7,418 nt of DNA, from assembly GCA_903944255.1 (NCBI GenBank), contig CAJARE010000219.1, forward strand, positions 1 through 7,418, in the 5' to 3' direction. The translations under genes and the position numbers were made by a program. The DNA is from an uncultured beta proteobacterium. Its GTDB lineage: Bacteria > Pseudomonadota > Gammaproteobacteria > Burkholderiales > Burkholderiaceae. Shown here in pieces: positions 5,228 to 7,418 of this stretch; positions within the stretch are counted from its first letter, which is position 1, and each line of letters begins with the position of its first letter. The notes beneath the pieces are model-generated. The model saw nothing but the letters and a program-made list of their open reading frames with translations, did no database searches and was not told the DNA's origin.

Positions 5228-7018
5228 TTAGTCTAAGAGACCTGCCATTTGTAGGCCTTCACGACCGGCTGGATGACGACAATCAATTTCTTCAAACTCA
5301 TTGATATTGTCAATCTCCATACCCATAGCGATATTAGTGACCTTCTCTAAGATTACCTCTACCACTACTGGGACCATGAAATGTTTAGCCATCTTTTGTG
5401 CTTCAACTAAAGCAGCATTAATCTTGGCAGGATCGCTCACACGCAGTAATTTGCAACCTAAACCTTCAACTACTTTGCCATGATCAACGCCATAGCCCTT
5501 GAGAGTTGTATCGTCCACGTTAATATTGTCAAAGGCTAACTGTACACAGTAGTCCATCTCAAAACCACGTTGTGCCTGACGAATTAAGCCAAGATAACTG
5601 TTGTTCACCAAAACCATCACTAATGGCAATTTAAATTGCGCGCCTACAGCCAACTCTTCAATTAAGAACTGGAAGTCGTAATCGCCTGATAAACCCACAA
5701 CGGTACGAGTTGGATCTGCAGCCAATACTCCTAGAGCAGCCGGAATAGTCCATCCTAATGGACCAGCTTGCCCACAATTAATCCATTGACGATCGCCATA
5801 AACATGTAAGAACTGCGCACCAGCAATTTGTGATAAACCAATGGTTGAGACGTAGATGGTGTCGCGACCAAATGCAGTGTTCATTTCCTGATAAACGCGT
5901 TGCGGCTTCACTGGAACATTGTCATAGTCGGTCTTACGCAACATGAGTTTCTTACGCTCTTGGCAACGACTTACCCAATCAGCGTAATTATTCAACTTGC
6001 CTTTTGCCTTCCACTCTTTTGCAACTTGAACAAATAACTCCAGAGCTGCTTTGGCATCAGAAACAATTCCATAATCAGGAGTGAATACTCTACCAATTTG
6101 TGTAGGCTCAACATCAACGTGAATAAACTTACGGCCTTTGGTGTAAACCTCAACTGAGCCAGTATGACGATTAGCCCAACGATTGCCTATGCCTAATACA
6201 AAATCGCTCGCTAACATGGTGGCGTTACCATAGCGATGTGCGGTTTGTAAGCCGACCATACCTGCCATTAAGGGGTGATCATCTGGAATCGATCCCCAGC
6301 CCATTAAGGTTGGGATAACTGGAATGCCCATTATCTCGGCAAACTCCACTAATAACTTTGAAGCATCTGCATTAATCACGCCGCCGCCAGCCACAATCAA
6401 TGGCTTTTCAGCAGTCATCAACATTTCAATTGCTTTTTCGATTTGCTTACGGCTTGCAGTAGGTTTGTAAACCGCTAATGGCTCGTAAGTATCGATATCA
6501 AATTCAATCTCAGCCATCTGGACATCAATTGGTAAATCGATCAACACTGGACCAGGACGTCCAGAGCGCATGATGTGAAACGCCTGCTGAAATACACGTG
6601 GCACTAAACCTGGTTCACGAACCGTAACAGCCCACTTGGTGACAGGCTTAGCAATGCTCTCAATATCAACAGCCTGGAAATCTTCCTTATACAAACGGGC
6701 GCGTGGCGCTTGGCCAGTAATACAAAGAATTGGAATGGAATCAGCGCTTGCAGAATATAGGCCAGTGATCATATCGGTTCCTGCAGGACCGGAAGTACCA
6801 ATACAGACACCAATATTGCCTGCCTTTGCACGTGTATAGCCTTCGGCCATGTGCGATGCACCCTCAACGTGACGCGCCAAAATATGAGTAATGGACTGAC
6901 GTTCACGAAGTTGCGCATAGAGCGGATTAATTGCAGCACCAGGAACGCCGAAAGCAGTAGTAATGCCCTCTTTTTCCATCACCAAAACTGCTGCCATTGC
7001 TGCCTTCATTTTTGCCAT
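5228..7018 (-). CDS. gcl: Glyoxylate carboligase (tartronate-semialdehyde synthase)
   Basis: Gcl condenses two glyoxylate molecules to tartronate semialdehyde plus CO2. It uses thiamine diphosphate and also binds FAD, and feeds C2 carbon (glycolate, glyoxylate, purine breakdown products) toward glycerate. The 596-residue product (593 in E. coli) matches E. coli Gcl nearly end to end. Diagnostic details are RHVEGASHMAEG at 49-60, in which Val51 replaces the glutamate found in almost all other ThDP enzymes, a hallmark of Gcl; GTSGPAGTDMITGLYSASAD at 74-93; GQAGPLGWTIPAALG at 416-430; and the ThDP/Mg motif from Gly445-Asp446 to Asn472-Asn473. This excludes acetolactate synthase and oxalyl-CoA decarboxylase. 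The start ATG (7018-7016) has a GGGAGG Shine-Dalgarno six bases upstream (7030-7025). A terminator follows directly, so no hyi or glxR is co-transcribed downstream. A divergent LysR regulator probably controls it. Confidence 0.97.
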   Translation of the reverse strand: MAKMKAAMAAVLVMEKEGITTAFGVPGAAINPLYAQLRERQSITHILARHVEGASHMAEGYTRAKAGNIGVCIGTSGPAGTDMITGLYSASADSIPILCITGQAPRARLYKEDFQAVDIESIAKPVTKWAVTVREPGLVPRVFQQAFHIMRSGRPGPVLIDLPIDVQMAEIEFDIDTYEPLAVYKPTASRKQIEKAIEMLMTAEKPLIVAGGGVINADASKLLVEFAEIMGIPVIPTLMGWGSIPDDHPLMAGMVGLQTAHRYGNATMLASDFVLGIGNRWANRHTGSVEVYTKGRKFIHVDVEPTQIGRVFTPDYGIVSDAKAALELFVQVAKEWKAKGKLNNYADWVSRCQERKKLMLRKTDYDNVPVKPQRVYQEMNTAFGRDTIYVSTIGLSQIAGAQFLHVYGDRQWINCGQAGPLGWTIPAALGVLAADPTRTVVGLSGDYDFQFLIEELAVGAQFKLPLVMVLVNNSYLGLIRQAQRGFEMDYCVQLAFDNINVDDTTLKGYGVDHGKVVEGLGCKLLRVSDPAKINAALVEAQKMAKHFMVPVVVEVILEKVTNIAMGMEIDNINEFEEIDCRHPAGREGLQMAGLLD

Positions 7019-7053
7019 GATTCGCCTCCCAATGTTGTTGTGACGTAATGATC

Positions 7054-7082
7054 ATGAAATTTGGGCTTTTTGAGAAGATCAA
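7054..7082 (-). promoter_or_regulatory. Candidate sigma-70 promoter of gcl
   Basis: TTGATC (7082-7077) and TTTCAT (7059-7054) are separated by 17 bases on the minus strand, each matching the consensus at four of six positions. Initiation would fall near 7047, about 30 nt before the gcl start codon. The LysR-type inverted repeat is then centred near -59, close to the usual upstream activator position for this family. The modest match would suit an activator-dependent promoter. Confidence 0.35.
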
Positions 7083-7097
7083 CAAATCTATATCTAG

Positions 7098-7114
7098 TAT
7101 TCCACCATGGAATA
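7098..7114. promoter_or_regulatory. LysR-type operator (T-N11-A inverted repeat) between gcl and the regulator
   Basis: TATTCCA (7098-7104) and TGGAATA (7108-7114) are perfect 7-bp inverted arms around a 3-bp centre. Inside them, T7100 to A7112 fits the T-N11-A rule for LysR-type regulators. The site lies about 45 bp before the regulator start and about 85 bp before the gcl start, in a 133-bp divergent gap, which is the classic location. The family rule is established. Binding by this particular regulator is inferred. Confidence 0.65.
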
Positions 7115-7151
7115 GTGTAAAAATAGGGCATCACAACCATTAAAAAGCTCA

Positions 7152-7418
7152 ATGGATCGCGTTCAAGGCATATTTCTATTTGTACGAATTGTTGAAACAG
7201 GCTCATTTAGCAAGGCTGCTGAGGACTTAGGCATTACTCAGCCTACCGCCACTAAGTTTGTAGCCAGTCTAGAAAAACGTTTAGGCACTTTATTGCTGCA
7301 TCGCAGCACACGCGGAGTCACCGCTACGGAAATTGGTAAGCTCTATTACGAAAAATGTAAGCTCATTTCTCAGGAAATTAATGAGGCTGATGATCTAGCC
7401 TCTTTAATGCAATCTAAG
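7152..7418 (+). CDS. LysR-family transcriptional regulator, N-terminal part (cut by the window edge)
   Basis: The first 89 codons are open to the right edge and encode the DNA-binding half of a LysR-type regulator. The product starts MDRVQGIFLFVRIVETGSFS. It has the typical winged helix-turn-helix: the AAEDLGITQPTATKFVASLE helices at about residues 22-41, then RLGTLLLHRSTRGVTATEIG at about 43-62, followed by the start of the linker helix. The effector-binding domain lies outside the window. The ATG at 7152 fits the family start; there is no clear Shine-Dalgarno. The gene is divergent from gcl across 133 bp with a T-N11-A inverted repeat, so it likely controls gcl and itself. The inducer might be glyoxylate or a related C2 compound, but this is a guess from context. 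Confidence 0.93.
   Translation, partial: MDRVQGIFLFVRIVETGSFSKAAEDLGITQPTATKFVASLEKRLGTLLLHRSTRGVTATEIGKLYYEKCKLISQEINEADDLASLMQSK

Noticed and set aside
5301..5483. Plus-strand open frame opposite gcl
   Set aside because: It is antisense to the conserved gcl C-terminal region; composition reflects the gcl codons.
6636..7048. Two plus-strand open frames opposite the start of gcl
   Set aside because: They are antisense to the strongly conserved Gcl N-terminus and show no independent start signals.
7006..7206. Minus-strand 66-codon open frame spanning the gcl-LysR gap
   Set aside because: It would overlap the start of gcl in another frame and be antisense to the LysR start, and would read through the promoter and operator. 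No convincing protein features.
1..7418. Mobile element, CRISPR array, phage or defence system
   Set aside because: No transposase, direct-repeat array, integrase, tRNA attachment site or defence-type protein is seen; apart from the Nudix gene, all genes are recognisable housekeeping, metabolic or regulatory genes.

Overview
The window looks like a chromosomal segment of a betaproteobacterium of the Burkholderiales. A freshwater Polynucleobacter-type genome is the best guess. This rests on the protein style (a type I methionine aminopeptidase with a PPGYPPFP-type insert, GlnD and S2 close to proteobacterial forms), the moderate AT-richness, and the compact rpsB-tsf block lying divergent to map-glnD. 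The genus is an inference, not something the sequence proves.

Layout, left to right. Positions 1-885 (minus strand) hold the start of tsf (elongation factor Ts, cut by the window edge) and complete rpsB (ribosomal protein S2); the two genes overlap by one base (TAATG). Positions 886-1152 are a divergent control region with a perfect TATAAT for rpsB, nested hairpins in the rpsB leader, and a 10+1+10 palindrome nearer map. Positions 1153-4591 (plus strand) hold map (methionine aminopeptidase) and glnD (PII uridylyltransferase/uridylyl-removing enzyme), 4 bp apart and probably co-transcribed. Positions 4552-5067 (minus strand) hold a Nudix hydrolase whose 3' end runs 40 bp into the 3' end of glnD. 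Positions 5068-5227 hold the likely Nudix promoter and a clear Rho-independent terminator for gcl. Positions 5228-7018 (minus strand) hold gcl (glyoxylate carboligase). Positions 7019-7151 form a divergent regulatory region with a strong LysR-type inverted repeat. Positions 7152 to the end (plus strand) hold the first 89 codons of a LysR-family regulator.

Functionally there are three blocks: translation and protein maturation (S2, EF-Ts, Map), nitrogen sensing (GlnD), and a small carbon-metabolism unit in which a divergent LysR regulator probably controls gcl in response to glyoxylate or glycolate supply. No tRNA, rRNA, mobile element, CRISPR array or phage feature is visible.

I found no previously undescribed system. 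The items most worth a second look are regulatory or architectural: the S2 leader, the unexplained palindrome between rpsB and map, the tail-to-tail glnD/Nudix overlap, the gcl/LysR operator, and gcl closed off by its own terminator without hyi or glxR beside it.
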